Of a stretch of 64,000 bases of DNA, positions 8,722-18,967 are shown piece after piece. The stretch's first letter is position 1. Every line of letters starts with the position of its first letter. The notes under the pieces were generated by a model. The model saw only the letters and a program-made list of their open reading frames with translations, was not told the DNA's origin and did not search any database. The stretch is from Bradyrhizobium lupini (lineage in GTDB: Bacteria; Pseudomonadota; Alphaproteobacteria; Rhizobiales; Xanthobacteraceae). The translations under genes and the position numbers were made by a program. Where the stretch lies: the NCBI RefSeq assembly GCF_040939785.1, contig NZ_CP162553.1:1860001-1924000 (forward strand), given 5' to 3'.

Positions 8722-11136
8722 ATGACAAATCAACAACAATTGGCCGCAGCGAGCAGCAACCTCGATCTGCTCGACCGCTATTGGCGCGCCGCGAACTATC
8801 TCTCCGTTGGGCAAATCTATCTCCTCGACAATCCGCTGCTGCGCGAGCCCTTACGGCCCGAGCACATCAAGCCGCGTTTGCTCGGCCATTGGGGCACGAC
8901 GCCCGGTTTGAACTTCATTTATGCCCATCTCAACCGCGTCATCCGCGCGCTGGACCTGAACGTGATCTATGTCTGCGGTCCCGGGCACGGCGGCCCCGGC
9001 ATGGTCGCCAACACCTATCTCGAAGGCAGCTACAGCGAGCTCTATCCCGATATCGCGCGCGATACCGAGGGGTTGCGCAAGCTGTTCAGGCAATTCTCCT
9101 TCCCCGGCGGCATCCCGAGTCACGCGGCGCCGGAAACGCCGGGCTCGATCCACGAAGGCGGTGAGCTCGGTTACGCGCTGGTGCATGCCTATGGCGCGGC
9201 CTTCGACAATCCCGACCTGATCGTCGCCTGTGTCGTCGGTGACGGCGAGGCCGAGACCGGCCCGCTCGCCGCGTCCTGGCACTCCAACAAATTCCTCAAT
9301 CCTGCGCATGACGGCGCGGTGCTGCCGATCCTGCATCTCAACGGTTACAAGATTGCCAATCCGACCGTGCTCGGCCGGATGCGCGACGACGAGATCCGCG
9401 ATCTCTTCCGCGGGCTCGGCCACGAGCCGCTGTTCGTCGAGGGCGACGATCCCAAATTGATGCACCGGGCCATGGCAGACGCGCTCGACGTCGCGCTCGT
9501 CAGCATCCGGTCGATCCAGCAGCACGCCCGCGACGGCCGCAAGAGCGTCGAACGTCCGCGCTGGCCGATGATCGTGCTGCGCAGCCCGAAGGGCTGGACC
9601 GGCCCCAAGGAAGTCGACGGCAAGAAGGTGGAGGGCTTTTGGCGGGCGCATCAGGTGCCCGTCGCGAACTGTCGCGAGAACCCAGCGCATCTGAAGATTC
9701 TCGAAGACTGGATGCGCAGCTACGAGCCGGAAAAGCTGTTCGACGCGAACGGCGCGCTCATTGCCGAGCTCCAGGCGCTCGCGCCCGAAGGCAATCGCCG
9801 CATGGGCGGCAATCCGCACGCCAATGGCGGCCTTCTGAAGAAGGAGCTGAAGCTGCCGGACTTCCGCAGTTTCGCCGTCGAAGTAGCGCAGCCGGGCGGC
9901 GTCGTGGCGGAGGCAACCCGCGAGCTCGGGAAATTCCTGCGCGACGTCATCCGCCTCAACACCGAGGCCCGCAACTTCCGCATCATGGGCCCGGACGAGA
10001 CTGCGTCGAACCGGCTCGATGCGGTGTTCGAGGCCACCGAACGCGTCTGGATGGAGCCGACAAAACCTTACGACGTGCATCTCGCCCAGGACGGACGCGT
10101 GATGGAAGTCCTGAGCGAGCATCTCTGCCAGGGCTGGTTAGAGGGTTACCTGCTCACGGGCCGGCACGGCTTCTTCTCCTGCTACGAGGCGTTCATCCAC
10201 ATCGTGGATTCCATGTTCAACCAGCACGCCAAATGGCTGAAGGTGACCCGGCATCTGCCGTGGCGGCGACCGATCGCCTCGCTCAACTATCTGCTCACCT
10301 CGCATGTCTGGCGTCAGGACCACAACGGCTTCAGCCATCAGGATCCCGGTTTCGTCGATCTCGTCGCCAACAAGAAGGCCGACATCGTCCGCATCTACTT
10401 CCCGCCGGATGCCAACACGCTGCTGTGGATCGCCGATCACTGCCTGCGCACCTATGACCGCATCAACGTCATCGTCGCCGGCAAGCAGCCGGCGCCGCAA
10501 TGGCTGTCGATGCAGGAGGCAGCCACGCATTGCGCCGCCGGCATCGGCATCTGGAGCTGGGCCGGCACGGAAGATGCGAATGGCGAGCCCGGTGTCGTGA
10601 TGGCCTGCGCCGGCGACGTGCCGACACTGGAAACGCTCGCTGCCGTCGACCTGCTGCGCAAGGCGCTGCCCGAGCTGAAGATCCGCGTCGTCAACGTCGT
10701 CGACCTCATGACGCTGCAACCCAGGGAGCAGCACCCGCACGGCTTGTCCGACCGCGACTTCGACGGCCTGTTCACGCGCGACAAGCCGGTGATCTTCGCC
10801 TATCACGGCTATCCTTATCTGATCCACCGGTTGACCTATAACCGCACCAACCACGCCGGCATGCACGTCCGCGGCTTTGCCGAGGAAGGCACCACGACGA
10901 CGCCGTTCGACATGGTCGTGCTCAACGAGCTCGACCGCTATCACCTCGCGATCGAGGCGATCGAGCGCGTGCCGGGGCTCGCGACCAGGGCGGCGCAGGT
11001 GAAGCAGCAATTCCGCGACAAGCTGATCGAGCATTCGCGCTATGTGCGCGAACACGGCGAGGACATGCCGGAAATCCAGGAATGGGTCTGGCAGAACAGC
11101 GCCGGCGGCAACACGCCGGCAGAGGCAGGCGACTGA
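8722..11136 (+). CDS. xfp: Phosphoketolase (xylulose-5-P/fructose-6-P)
   Basis: This TPP enzyme splits xylulose 5-phosphate or fructose 6-phosphate with phosphate to acetyl phosphate plus glyceraldehyde 3-phosphate or erythrose 4-phosphate. It is about 804 residues, the expected length. Visible family motifs are [57 protein letters not shown] and the TPP-binding [25 protein letters not shown] chose the ATG at 8722 because [28 protein letters not shown] matches the usual phosphoketolase start; upstream in-frame starts add an unconserved leader. The stop is 8 bp before ackA, so the pair is an operon yielding ATP from sugar phosphate. No pta is nearby. Confidence 0.96.
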   Translation: MTNQQQLAAASSNLDLLDRYWRAANYLSVGQIYLLDNPLLREPLRPEHIKPRLLGHWGTTPGLNFIYAHLNRVIRALDLNVIYVCGPGHGGPGMVANTYLEGSYSELYPDIARDTEGLRKLFRQFSFPGGIPSHAAPETPGSIHEGGELGYALVHAYGAAFDNPDLIVACVVGDGEAETGPLAASWHSNKFLNPAHDGAVLPILHLNGYKIANPTVLGRMRDDEIRDLFRGLGHEPLFVEGDDPKLMHRAMADALDVALVSIRSIQQHARDGRKSVERPRWPMIVLRSPKGWTGPKEVDGKKVEGFWRAHQVPVANCRENPAHLKILEDWMRSYEPEKLFDANGALIAELQALAPEGNRRMGGNPHANGGLLKKELKLPDFRSFAVEVAQPGGVVAEATRELGKFLRDVIRLNTEARNFRIMGPDETASNRLDAVFEATERVWMEPTKPYDVHLAQDGRVMEVLSEHLCQGWLEGYLLTGRHGFFSCYEAFIHIVDSMFNQHAKWLKVTRHLPWRRPIASLNYLLTSHVWRQDHNGFSHQDPGFVDLVANKKADIVRIYFPPDANTLLWIADHCLRTYDRINVIVAGKQPAPQWLSMQEAATHCAAGIGIWSWAGTEDANGEPGVVMACAGDVPTLETLAAVDLLRKALPELKIRVVNVVDLMTLQPREQHPHGLSDRDFDGLFTRDKPVIFAYHGYPYLIHRLTYNRTNHAGMHVRGFAEEGTTTTPFDMVVLNELDRYHLAIEAIERVPGLATRAAQVKQQFRDKLIEHSRYVREHGEDMPEIQEWVWQNSAGGNTPAEAGD

Positions 11137-11144
11137 GGAGAGCC

Positions 11145-12329
11145 ATGTCGAACACGGTTCTCGTTCTCAACTCGGGATCGTCGAGCATCAAATTCGGCCT
11201 GTTCGATATCTCGGCGGCCGAGCCCGCCCTGCTCTGCAAGGGCCTGCTTGACGAGCACGAGACGAAGCCGCGGCTCGTCGTGAAGAGTCCCGCGGGCGAA
11301 GACCTGTTCGAGAAACGGAGGGAAGCATCGGATGCGGCCAGCGATCATCTGTTCGCCGACGTGCTCGGCTTCATCGAGGATCGTTTCGGCGACCATCGCT
11401 TGCGCGCCGTCGGCCATCGCGTCGTCCATGGCGGTCCGGACTATTCCGCTCCGGTCGAGCTGACGGAGGATGTCACCGCAAAGCTGCAAGCGCTGACGCC
11501 GCTGGCGCCCCTGCACCAGCCGCGCTGCCTGGCTCCGGTCCGCACTATCACGGCGATCAGGCCCGACCTGACGCAGATCGCCTGCTTCGATACCGCTTTC
11601 CACCACGGCATTGCGCCGCCCGCCAGCCGCTTCGCCATTCCGCGACGTTATGAAGAGCGCGGCATCCGGCGCTACGGATTTCATGGCCTCTCGTTCGAAT
11701 ATGTCGCGGGACGGCTCGCCCGAATCGCGCCGCAGCTCGTGGCGAAGCGCACTGTGATCGCGCATCTCGGCAGCGGCGCGAGCCTGTGCGGCTTGCGCGA
11801 CGGCCGCAGCATCGACACCACGATGGGACTGACGCCGCTCGACGGGCTGGTGATGGGCACGCGCTGCGGCAGGCTCGACCCGGGCGTGCTGCTCTATCTG
11901 CAACAGCACGAGAAGATGTCGGTCGAAGATGTCCAGCACCTACTCTACCACGAATCGGGCCTGCTCGGCGTCTCCGGCATCGCGTCGGATATGCGCATGC
12001 TGCTTGCGAGCCGCGAAGCTGCGGCGCGGGAGGCGGTCGAGCTCTTCACCTTCCGCGCCGCGCAGGAGGTGGCGGCGATGGCGACAACGCTTGCAGGGCT
12101 AGACTGCCTGGTCTTCACCGGCGGCATCGGCGAGCATGCCAGCGAAATCCGCAGCGCGATCGGTGAGCGTCTCGACTGGCTCGGCGTGCGCATCGATGCC
12201 GCTGCGAATGATGCGGCGCGCGAGCGCATCAACGATGGCGATAGCGCAGTCGATGTCTTCGTCATTCCAACGAATGAGGAACTGATGATCGCACGACATT
12301 GTGCGGCGGTGCTGCGAACAGCGAGTTGA
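11145..12329 (+). CDS. ackA: Acetate kinase
   Basis: Acetate kinase converts acetyl phosphate and ADP to acetate and ATP. The 394-residue protein begins VLVLNSGSSSIKFGLFD, the classic phosphate-binding start, and carries GHRVVHGG, FDTAFHHGIAP, YGFHGLSFEYVA, AHLGSGASLCGL, GLTPLDGLVMGTRCGRLDPG and the C-terminal FTGGIGEHASEIR. A ribosome site GAGGAG precedes the ATG. Its position directly behind xfp shows its job is to use phosphoketolase-derived acetyl phosphate. Confidence 0.97.
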   Translation: MSNTVLVLNSGSSSIKFGLFDISAAEPALLCKGLLDEHETKPRLVVKSPAGEDLFEKRREASDAASDHLFADVLGFIEDRFGDHRLRAVGHRVVHGGPDYSAPVELTEDVTAKLQALTPLAPLHQPRCLAPVRTITAIRPDLTQIACFDTAFHHGIAPPASRFAIPRRYEERGIRRYGFHGLSFEYVAGRLARIAPQLVAKRTVIAHLGSGASLCGLRDGRSIDTTMGLTPLDGLVMGTRCGRLDPGVLLYLQQHEKMSVEDVQHLLYHESGLLGVSGIASDMRMLLASREAAAREAVELFTFRAAQEVAAMATTLAGLDCLVFTGGIGEHASEIRSAIGERLDWLGVRIDAAANDAARERINDGDSAVDVFVIPTNEELMIARHCAAVLRTAS

Positions 12330-12667
12330 CCGGCGTTCATTCGAAGCCCTCGTCAGCAGCGTGGTTGCACGTTTTCCCGTCCTCGCGCTCGTCCGCTATC
12401 GCATCCTCCTCTTGCATGATTGCGAACGGCCGGCGCGCCGCGCAATATTGCGGCTCACCTCCGGATTAATACGGACAGGACAGGCTGGGGCGACACATTC
12501 GGCAATATCGCCGCCCCGTACGGGACATATTTGGATGCGAGGGCTGCAGCGGTTTACCATCGTCTGCCGAGGCGCGGCCGGAAAGTTGCACTCGGCAGCG
12601 CCATGTTTTATGACGCCCTCATAATGAGCTACGCTTCTCCCGAAGTGTGGACAGTGAAGCTTCCATC
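12330..12667. other. Intergenic region, no supported gene
   Basis: These 338 bases between ackA and the glycosyltransferase hold no convincing gene, repeat or terminator. Composition is a little less GC-rich in the second half (around 12440-12640), and the last 40 bases include the likely promoter of the downstream gene. Short reading frames here lack recognisable features. Confidence 0.4.
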
Positions 12668-13243
12668 ATGCTGAGCGTCATCATTCCGACCGAAGGCGTC
12701 GAGCAGACGGCCGTCGCAACTCTGGCCGCGCTGGTACCCGGTGCCGCCGCAGGCGTCATCCGGGAAGTGCTCCTGGTCGACGGCACCCGCAATGGCGTCA
12801 TCGAGCGCGTTGCCGACGTCGCGGGCTGCCGTTTCATCGGCTTCGAAGGATCCACTCAAGGCGCCGCGCTCGCCGCCGGCGCACTCCAGGCCCGTTCGTC
12901 CTGGCTGATGTTCCTGCCCGCGGGCGCCGTGCTGGAAACCGGCTGGATCGAGGAAACCACCCAGTTCATCCAGTCCGTCTCGACCAGCGGCCGGGATCGT
13001 GCGGCCGTCTTCCGCTATGCGCGCTCGCCCTACGCCGATGCCGGCTTCCGCCACATCCTCCGGGCCCTGATGCGCAAGCTCGTCGGTCCCTTCGGCGATC
13101 AGGGACTTTTGATCGCGCGTGATCACTACGACCGCATTGGCGGCTACCCGCCCCAAGCCCGCCACTCCGAGGCACGGCTGCTCCGGCGGCTCGGCCGCTC
13201 GTCGCGGATCATGCTGCGCAGCCGGATCGTCATGGTCGGCTGA
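12668..13243 (+). CDS. Small GT2-like glycosyltransferase domain protein
   Basis: This 191-residue protein starts MLSVIIPTEGVEQTAVATLAAL, the beginning of a GT-A fold. VREVLLVDGTRNG-like text follows near residue 40, where family 2 enzymes have their first nucleotide-sugar Asp. The later part (EARLLRRLGRSSRIMLRSRIVMVG) resembles the DxD-distal end seen in TIGR04283-like or WcaA-like proteins. It is short for a complete GT2 and has no clear DxD, so activity is uncertain. The MarR-GNAT operator follows 13 bp after its stop. Confidence 0.65.
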   Translation: MLSVIIPTEGVEQTAVATLAALVPGAAAGVIREVLLVDGTRNGVIERVADVAGCRFIGFEGSTQGAALAAGALQARSSWLMFLPAGAVLETGWIEETTQFIQSVSTSGRDRAAVFRYARSPYADAGFRHILRALMRKLVGPFGDQGLLIARDHYDRIGGYPPQARHSEARLLRRLGRSSRIMLRSRIVMVG

Positions 13244-13256
13244 GGCACCTCGATAC

Positions 13257-13290
13257 TTGCCAAGGTCAAATAATTATTTGACAATGGCAA
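13257..13290. promoter_or_regulatory. 34-bp palindromic operator upstream of marR-GNAT gene
   Basis: The core GTCAAATAATTATTTGAC (13265-13282) is a perfect 18-bp palindrome. It is flanked symmetrically by TTGCCA (13257-13262) and TGGCAA (13285-13290); only two base pairs of the 34-bp dyad mismatch. It overlaps a TTGACA (-35-like, 13278-13283) and ends 16 bp before the TTG start, with GGAGG in between. MarR dimers typically bind such AT-rich dyads and repress their own gene, so autoregulation is the likely role. Confidence 0.8.
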
Positions 13291-13306
13291 ATATCGGAGG
13301 TGACCC

Positions 13307-14233
13307 TTGTCGTTCAATCCTACCGACGACCACATCGCAGCGGTCCGCGCCTTCAACCGCTTCTACACCCGCAAGCTTGGCGTGCTCGACCAGCACCTTG
13401 GCAAGAGCCCGTTCTCGCTCAGCGAGGCCCGCGTGCTCTACGAGCTCGCGCAACGGGACGACCTTGCCGCCAAGGAGATCGGCAACGAGCTTGGCCTCGA
13501 CCCCGGCTATCTCAGCCGGATCGTGCAAAGCTTCGACGAAAAGGGCCTGATCACCCGCAGGGCCCTGCCCGCGGATCGCAGGCAATACCAGCTCAGCCTC
13601 ACCGCCAAGGGGCGCCAGGCCTTTGCCAAGCTGAACCTGGGCTCGCAAAATGAGGTCGCCGCAATGCTGGCTCAGCTTTCGACCAGCGATGCAACGCGGC
13701 TCACGCAGGCTATGGCGACCATCGAGGCCGTGCTGGAGCATCGAAGCCACCCCGCGGCTTTCATGCTGCGCAGCCATCGCGTCGGCGACATGGGCTGGGT
13801 CATCTCCCGGCAGGCCGCCGCCTATGCGGCCGACTACAACTGGGATATCAGCTACGAGGCCCTGGTCGCCGAGATCTGCGCACAGTTCATCAAGAACTAT
13901 GACGCCGCCCGCGAGCACTGCTGGATTGCGGAAGTGGGCGGAGAGCCGGTCGGCTCTATCTTTCTGGTCAAGGCCACGGACCAGATCGCCAAGCTGCGCC
14001 TGTTGCAGGTGGAAAAGAAAGCGCGGGGACTCGGTGTCGGCCGCGCGCTGGTCGACCAATGCATCCAGGGTGCGCGCGAGAGGGGCTACAGCAAGATGAC
14101 GCTGTGGACGCAAAGCATCCTGGTCGCCGCGCGTGGCATCTATCAAAGCGCAGGCTTCAAGCTCGTGAAGAGCGAGCCGCATCACAGCTTCGGGCAGGAT
14201 CTGATTGGGGAAACGTGGGAGCGGGATCTGTAG
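13307..14233 (+). CDS. MarR-type regulator fused to GNAT acetyltransferase
   Basis: This 308-residue two-domain protein has a winged-helix MarR domain at residues 1 to about 145 (SLSEARVLYELAQRDDLAAKEIGNELGLDPGYLSRIVQSFDEKGLI is the recognition region). A GNAT N-acetyltransferase domain follows from about 150 to 305, with the acetyl-CoA loop near KKARGLGVGRALVDQCI and a final strand LVKSEPHHSFGQDLIGETWERDL. The fusion suggests that metabolite sensing, modification and transcription control are coupled; the ligand is unknown. The TTG start at 13307 is preceded by GGAGG and by the palindromic operator. Confidence 0.92.
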   Translation: MSFNPTDDHIAAVRAFNRFYTRKLGVLDQHLGKSPFSLSEARVLYELAQRDDLAAKEIGNELGLDPGYLSRIVQSFDEKGLITRRALPADRRQYQLSLTAKGRQAFAKLNLGSQNEVAAMLAQLSTSDATRLTQAMATIEAVLEHRSHPAAFMLRSHRVGDMGWVISRQAAAYAADYNWDISYEALVAEICAQFIKNYDAAREHCWIAEVGGEPVGSIFLVKATDQIAKLRLLQVEKKARGLGVGRALVDQCIQGARERGYSKMTLWTQSILVAARGIYQSAGFKLVKSEPHHSFGQDLIGETWERDL

Positions 14234-14249
14234 AACTCTCGCAACGAGC

Positions 14250-14347
14250 GAGAGGCGCATGTATGCGCCCTCGCCCCTTGTGGGAGAGGGCAGCGATGCT
14301 GCCAGACGCACACTCACTAGGGCGAGGGGTATGTCTCCGAGCACTCC
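14250..14347. repeat. Dispersed intergenic repeat, family A copy 1
   Basis: This segment contains GCGCCCTCGCCCCTTG, GGGAGAGGGCAGCGA, AGACGCA and ACTCACT, then a run ending GGCGAGGGGTATGTCTCCG. A second copy with the same order of blocks is at 25013-25112. It lies between the end of the MarR-GNAT gene and the end of moaB. The internal arms CCCTCGCCCC and GGGCGAGGGG can pair into a hairpin. Confidence 0.75.
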
Positions 14348-14477
14348 GTGCCGATAGATACCCAAGCTTCGCTTCGGCATTCTTTAAGGACGGGCGGCCG
14401 AAGGCGGCCTATGCCACCTTTCCCGCATCCGCCTTCGCTAAAGCTTCGGCCGACATGAGCGGAGAAGAAATGTCCAA

Positions 14478-15041
14478 CTACACCGTCGCGCCCCGGGCCT
14501 TCGGCCGGCGCAGGTGCTCGTCCAGCCGCGGCATGATCTCGACGAAATTGCAGGGGCGCGTGCGGTAGTCGAGCTGGGCTTTGAGGATGCCGTCCCAGCC
14601 GTCGCGGCAGGCACCGGGCGAACCTGGGAGGCAGAAGATGTAGGTTGCGCCCGCGACGCCGGCCGTGGCGCGGCTCTGGATCGTCGACGTTCCGATCTTG
14701 GCGTGGCTCAGCATGTGGAATGAGATCGAGAAACCGTCCATGCGCTTCTCGAACAAGGGCTCGATCGCCTCCGGCGTGACGTCGCGCCCGGTGAAACCGG
14801 TGCCGCCGGTGGTGATGACGACGTCGACACCTGCGTCCGCAATCCAGCGGCGGATGACGGTGCGGATCGCCTCGACGTCATCGGTGACGATCTCGCGCGC
14901 GGCGAGATGATGGCCGGCAGCGGTGAGACGGTCGGCCAGGGTCTGGCCGGATTTATCATCCGCCAGCGCGCGCGTGTCCGACACGGTGAGCACCGCGATG
15001 TTGAGCGGGACGAACTGTTTTGTTTCGTCGATGGAGGTCAT
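14478..15041 (-). CDS. moaB: Molybdenum cofactor biosynthesis protein B
   Basis: This MoCF-fold protein (187 residues) is involved in molybdopterin adenylylation or handling. It starts NIAVLTVSDTRALADDKSGQTLADRL and carries the pterin-binding motif VVITTGGTGFTGRDVTPEAIEPLFEK, then GSPGACRDGWDGILKAQLDYRTRPCNFVEIMPRL, which is typical of alphaproteobacterial MoaB. It is monocistronic as far as can be seen. A large palindromic repeat lies immediately upstream. Confidence 0.94.
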   Translation of the reverse strand: MTSIDETKQFVPLNIAVLTVSDTRALADDKSGQTLADRLTAAGHHLAAREIVTDDVEAIRTVIRRWIADAGVDVVITTGGTGFTGRDVTPEAIEPLFEKRMDGFSISFHMLSHAKIGTSTIQSRATAGVAGATYIFCLPGSPGACRDGWDGILKAQLDYRTRPCNFVEIMPRLDEHLRRPKARGATV

Positions 15042-15070
15042 TGCAACGCACCTTCTTCACAGACCACAGA

Positions 15071-15167
15071 CGTCATCCTGAGGTGCGCGCTCTTGCGCCC
15101 TCGAAGGATGGGCCACGGGCTCGCCATCCTTCGAGGCTCGCCAATTGGCGAGCACCTCAGGATGACG
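15071..15167. repeat. Nested palindromic intergenic repeat
   Basis: The outer arms CGTCATCCTGAGGTGC (15071-15086) and GCACCTCAGGATGACG (15152-15167) are perfectly complementary. Inner arms CCTCGAAGGATGG (15099-15111) and CCATCCTTCGAGG (15124-15136) also pair perfectly. The element can fold into one long hairpin. It lies between moaB and the zinc peptidase, 8 bp downstream of the peptidase stop. Confidence 0.85.
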
Positions 15168-15175
15168 GATAACCC

Positions 15176-16110
15176 CTACTGTCCGCCCCCAAACGTGTTG
15201 CAGGCCTGGACGGTGCCCTGCTGGTAGCCGGTCATGAACCATTGTTTGCGTTGCGCCGCCGAGCCGTGGGTGAAGGATCGGGCACGACGCGGCCTGTGGA
15301 CTGGCGCTGCAGCGTGTCGTCGCCGATCGCGCTCGCCGTGGTGAGTGCGGCGTCGATGTCGCCCGGCTCCAGGAAGTTCGGCCGCTTCTTCGCCTCGCGA
15401 TTGACCCAGACACCGGACAGGCAGTCGGCCTGCAATTCGACCTTCACCTGCAGCGCATTGGCCTCCGCCTTGCTGCCGGCCTGCTGCTGCAGCCGCGTCA
15501 CGCGCGGAATGATGCCGAGCAGGTTCTGGATGTGATGGCCGGCCTCATGGGCGATGATGTAGGCGGTGGTGAAGTTACAGGCCGACTTGCCGGAGCAGCC
15601 GCGAAAACGCGTCTCGACCTCTCGGAAGAAACCGGTGTCGAGGAAGATGGTCCTGTCGGGCGGACAATAGAACGGTCCCATCGCCGACTCCGCCCGGCCG
15701 CAGCGCCCGCCATTGGTGACGTTGCGGAACAGCACGACCTTTGGACCGGTAAAGGACTGGCCGGAGGCCTGGAAGATCTCGCTCCAGCGATCGTCGATCT
15801 CGCCGAGGATGCCGGAGATCATGCTGCCCATCTCGTCGGTCGGCGCGCCGCGCTTGGCGTTGGACGACGATTGGCGATCGGTCTGGTAGGACGGCGCCTG
15901 GCCGCCGCCGGTGAGTATCTCGGCGCCGCCGATCAGGATGCGCGGATCGATGCCGAAGGCGTAGCCGACCAGGCCGAGCACGATGATGGTACCGATCCCA
16001 AGCCCGCCGCCGCCCATGGGGAGGCCGAACCCGCCTCCTCCACCGCCGCCGCCACCATCGTCGCGACGATCCTCGATGTCGTCGCTGCGGCGGAAATCAT
16101 CGTAGCGCAT
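15176..16110 (-). CDS. Neutral zinc metallopeptidase (YpfJ/DUF2342-like), frameshifted near C-terminus
   Basis: This YpfJ-family predicted metallopeptidase has a Gly-rich cytoplasmic N-terminus, one membrane helix (LGIGTIIVLGLVGYAFGID, about residues 36-54) and the zinc motif IIAHEAGHHIQNLLGI. The frame breaks at about 15275-15278, where the minus strand reads GATCCTTC but GATTCCTTC is expected. Adding one T restores the family C-terminus VPDSFTHGSAAQRKQWF and on to the stop at 15176, giving 311 residues. As written, a divergent tail stops at 15232. The most likely cause is a missing base. Confidence 0.87.
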
Positions 16111-16204
16111 GGCGGCTTCCCTCGGTCCTAGCTCAATTCGGCGCGAAAGCGCGAAAGCTCAACGCGCCACATACGTTTCCGTTGCGTTAATCAATATCCC
16201 GCTC

Positions 16205-16217
16205 GGCAATTATTGCC
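16205..16217. promoter_or_regulatory. Palindrome in ccrM/zinc-peptidase divergent region
   Basis: GGCAATTATTGCC is a perfect 13-bp palindrome. A second, TGGCAATGCCA, lies at 16231-16241. Both sit between the zinc peptidase start and ccrM and could be operators. No known regulator consensus is matched with confidence. Confidence 0.4.
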
Positions 16218-16240
16218 TAGTGCGACAGCATGGCAATGCC

Positions 16241-16275
16241 AGCAATTTTTTCCGGGCATCGAGCAATTTTTTCCG
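16241..16275. repeat. 14-bp direct repeat spaced two helical turns
   Basis: AGCAATTTTTTCCG occurs at 16241-16254 and again at 16262-16275, 21 bp apart. This places the two copies on the same DNA face. The region is notably AT-rich. It may be a binding site for a regulator of ccrM or of the divergent peptidase gene. Confidence 0.55.
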
Positions 16276-16286
16276 AGAGGAATTTT

Positions 16287-17641
<1,355 letters not shown>

Positions 17642-17650
17642 CCTTCCTTT

Positions 17651-17694
17651 CGTCGTCCCGGAGCGCGCCTCCTGGCGCGGCCCCGGAATGACGA
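17651..17694. repeat. Imperfect inverted repeat behind ccrM
   Basis: CGTCGTCCCGGAGCGCG...CGCGGCCCCGGAATGACG forms an imperfect hairpin just past the ccrM stop. It could end transcription or be a dispersed element; no T run follows, so it is not a classical terminator. Confidence 0.5.
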
Positions 17695-17762
17695 GACTGG
17701 TTGAATACAGCGGCCGGCGGGACTAGATTGACCGCCTACGCCCCGTCTTGACCGGTCGAGCC

Positions 17763-18089
17763 ATGCGACGACAGTCCGAGACATTGCTGCTGGTGCCGCT
17801 GCTGCCGATCTTTCTGGTCGGCATGTTTCCGATGTTCCTGATCGCGCTGCTGGGATTTTTCGGCCTCGCCTTGTTCGGCGTGCTCGTGGTCTGTGTCGGG
17901 CTCGCCAGCAGCAACGAGGCCCACGACAGCTTCAATCACGACGTCATCGTTCACGGCTACGCGCGCGGATCGGAGCGCGCGGCGCGGGCCTCCGACATGC
18001 ATATCGCTACCCGGCTCGGGTTGCGCCTGGAGGTCGTGGGCGCGGCCATGGTCATTACGGCGGCGATCGGCCTTTGTTACGCCGGCTGA
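17763..18089 (+). CDS. Small two-segment membrane protein of unknown function
   Basis: This 108-residue protein has a long hydrophobic N-terminal stretch (LLLVPLLPIFLVGMFPMFLIALLGFFGLALFGVLVVCVGL, probably two helices) and a C-terminal helix (VVGAAMVITAAIGLCYAG). The middle loop is polar (SNEAHDSFNHDVIVHGYARG). I do not recognise the family. The ATG at 17763 is preferred; a TTG five codons earlier is possible. Confidence 0.6.
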   Translation: MRRQSETLLLVPLLPIFLVGMFPMFLIALLGFFGLALFGVLVVCVGLASSNEAHDSFNHDVIVHGYARGSERAARASDMHIATRLGLRLEVVGAAMVITAAIGLCYAG

Positions 18090-18221
18090 TCTGCGTGACG
18101 CGCAGACGCCGCCCGGCAAACTCGCCGGTTGCCCTCCCCGATAAGGTTCAGGCAAGACAAGGCCGCTTGCGGACATGTTGCTGACTCCACTCTCAGCCAA
18201 CAAACACAGGGGAGATGCCCG

Positions 18222-18908
18222 ATGCTCAAATTCTATTTCAACGGTTCGCCGAACCCGACCAAGGTCGCGCTTTATCTCGAAGAGGCCGGCCTGCCCTTCG
18301 AGCCGGTGAAGATCGACACCCGCACGGGCGAGCAGTTCACGCCGGACTACCTGAAGATCAATCCGAACGGCAAGGTGCCGGCGATCGACGACAACGGCAC
18401 CATCGTGTTCGATTCCAACGCCATCCTGCTGTATCTCGCCGAGAAGACCGGCAAATTCCTGCCGGCCGCCAATGTTCGCGGCGAGATGCTGTCATGGCTG
18501 ATGTTCGTCGCCACCGGCGTCGGGCCGTATTCGGGCCAGGCCGTGCACTTCAAGCATTTTGCGCCGAAAGACCAGAACCACGACTACGCGCATAACCGCT
18601 ATCAGTTCGAGACCGATCGCCATTACAAGATTCTCGACGGCCACCTCAAAGGCCGCCGCTATATGGTCGGCGAGAGCTATTCGATCGTCGACATGGCGCT
18701 GTGGGGGTGGGCGCGGATGGTGCCGTTCAAGCTCGGCGACGATGCCTTCGCGCGATACCCGAACGTGAAGCGGCTGGTGGACGAGATCTCGGCGCGGCCT
18801 GCGGCGACGCGCGCGATCGCGCTGAAGGACAAGTTCACCTTCAAGGCGGAAATGGACGACGAGGCGCGCAGCAACATGTTCAAGCACATGACGACGAAAG
18901 TCGCCTGA
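18222..18908 (+). CDS. Glutathione S-transferase family protein
   Basis: This 228-residue soluble protein has a thioredoxin-like N-terminal domain (MLKFYFNGSPNPTKVALYLEEAGLPFEPVKIDTRTGEQF; the glutathione-contacting NPNGKVPAIDDNG and DSNAILLYLAE follow) and an all-helical C-terminal domain. The Ser-Pro-Asn motif near residue 9 matches the YfcG/Nu-class group, which reduces disulfides with glutathione, so a disulfide-bond reductase role is likely. GGGGAGA precedes the ATG. A strong terminator follows. Confidence 0.9.
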   Translation: MLKFYFNGSPNPTKVALYLEEAGLPFEPVKIDTRTGEQFTPDYLKINPNGKVPAIDDNGTIVFDSNAILLYLAEKTGKFLPAANVRGEMLSWLMFVATGVGPYSGQAVHFKHFAPKDQNHDYAHNRYQFETDRHYKILDGHLKGRRYMVGESYSIVDMALWGWARMVPFKLGDDAFARYPNVKRLVDEISARPAATRAIALKDKFTFKAEMDDEARSNMFKHMTTKVA

Positions 18909-18929
18909 TCGTCTCAGGTCACAATGCGA

Positions 18930-18955
18930 GGCCACGCGCATGCGCGTGGCCTTTT
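18930..18955 (+). terminator. Rho-independent terminator of the GST gene
   Basis: GGCCACGCGCATGCGCGTGG (completed by CC) is a perfect 22-bp palindrome at 18930-18951, followed by TTTT. It lies 21 bp after the GST stop. The T run is only on the plus-strand side, so it serves the GST rather than the convergent chemotaxis gene. Confidence 0.88.
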
Positions 18956-18967
18956 GCTTCTTGAGGC

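Noticed and set aside
16231..16245. Sigma-54 promoter at TGGCAATGCCAGC
   Set aside because: The GG and GC are eight bases apart rather than the ten required by the -24/-12 consensus.
17651..17694. Rho-independent terminator for ccrM
   Set aside because: The hairpin is imperfect and has no T run behind it, so it is reported only as a repeat.
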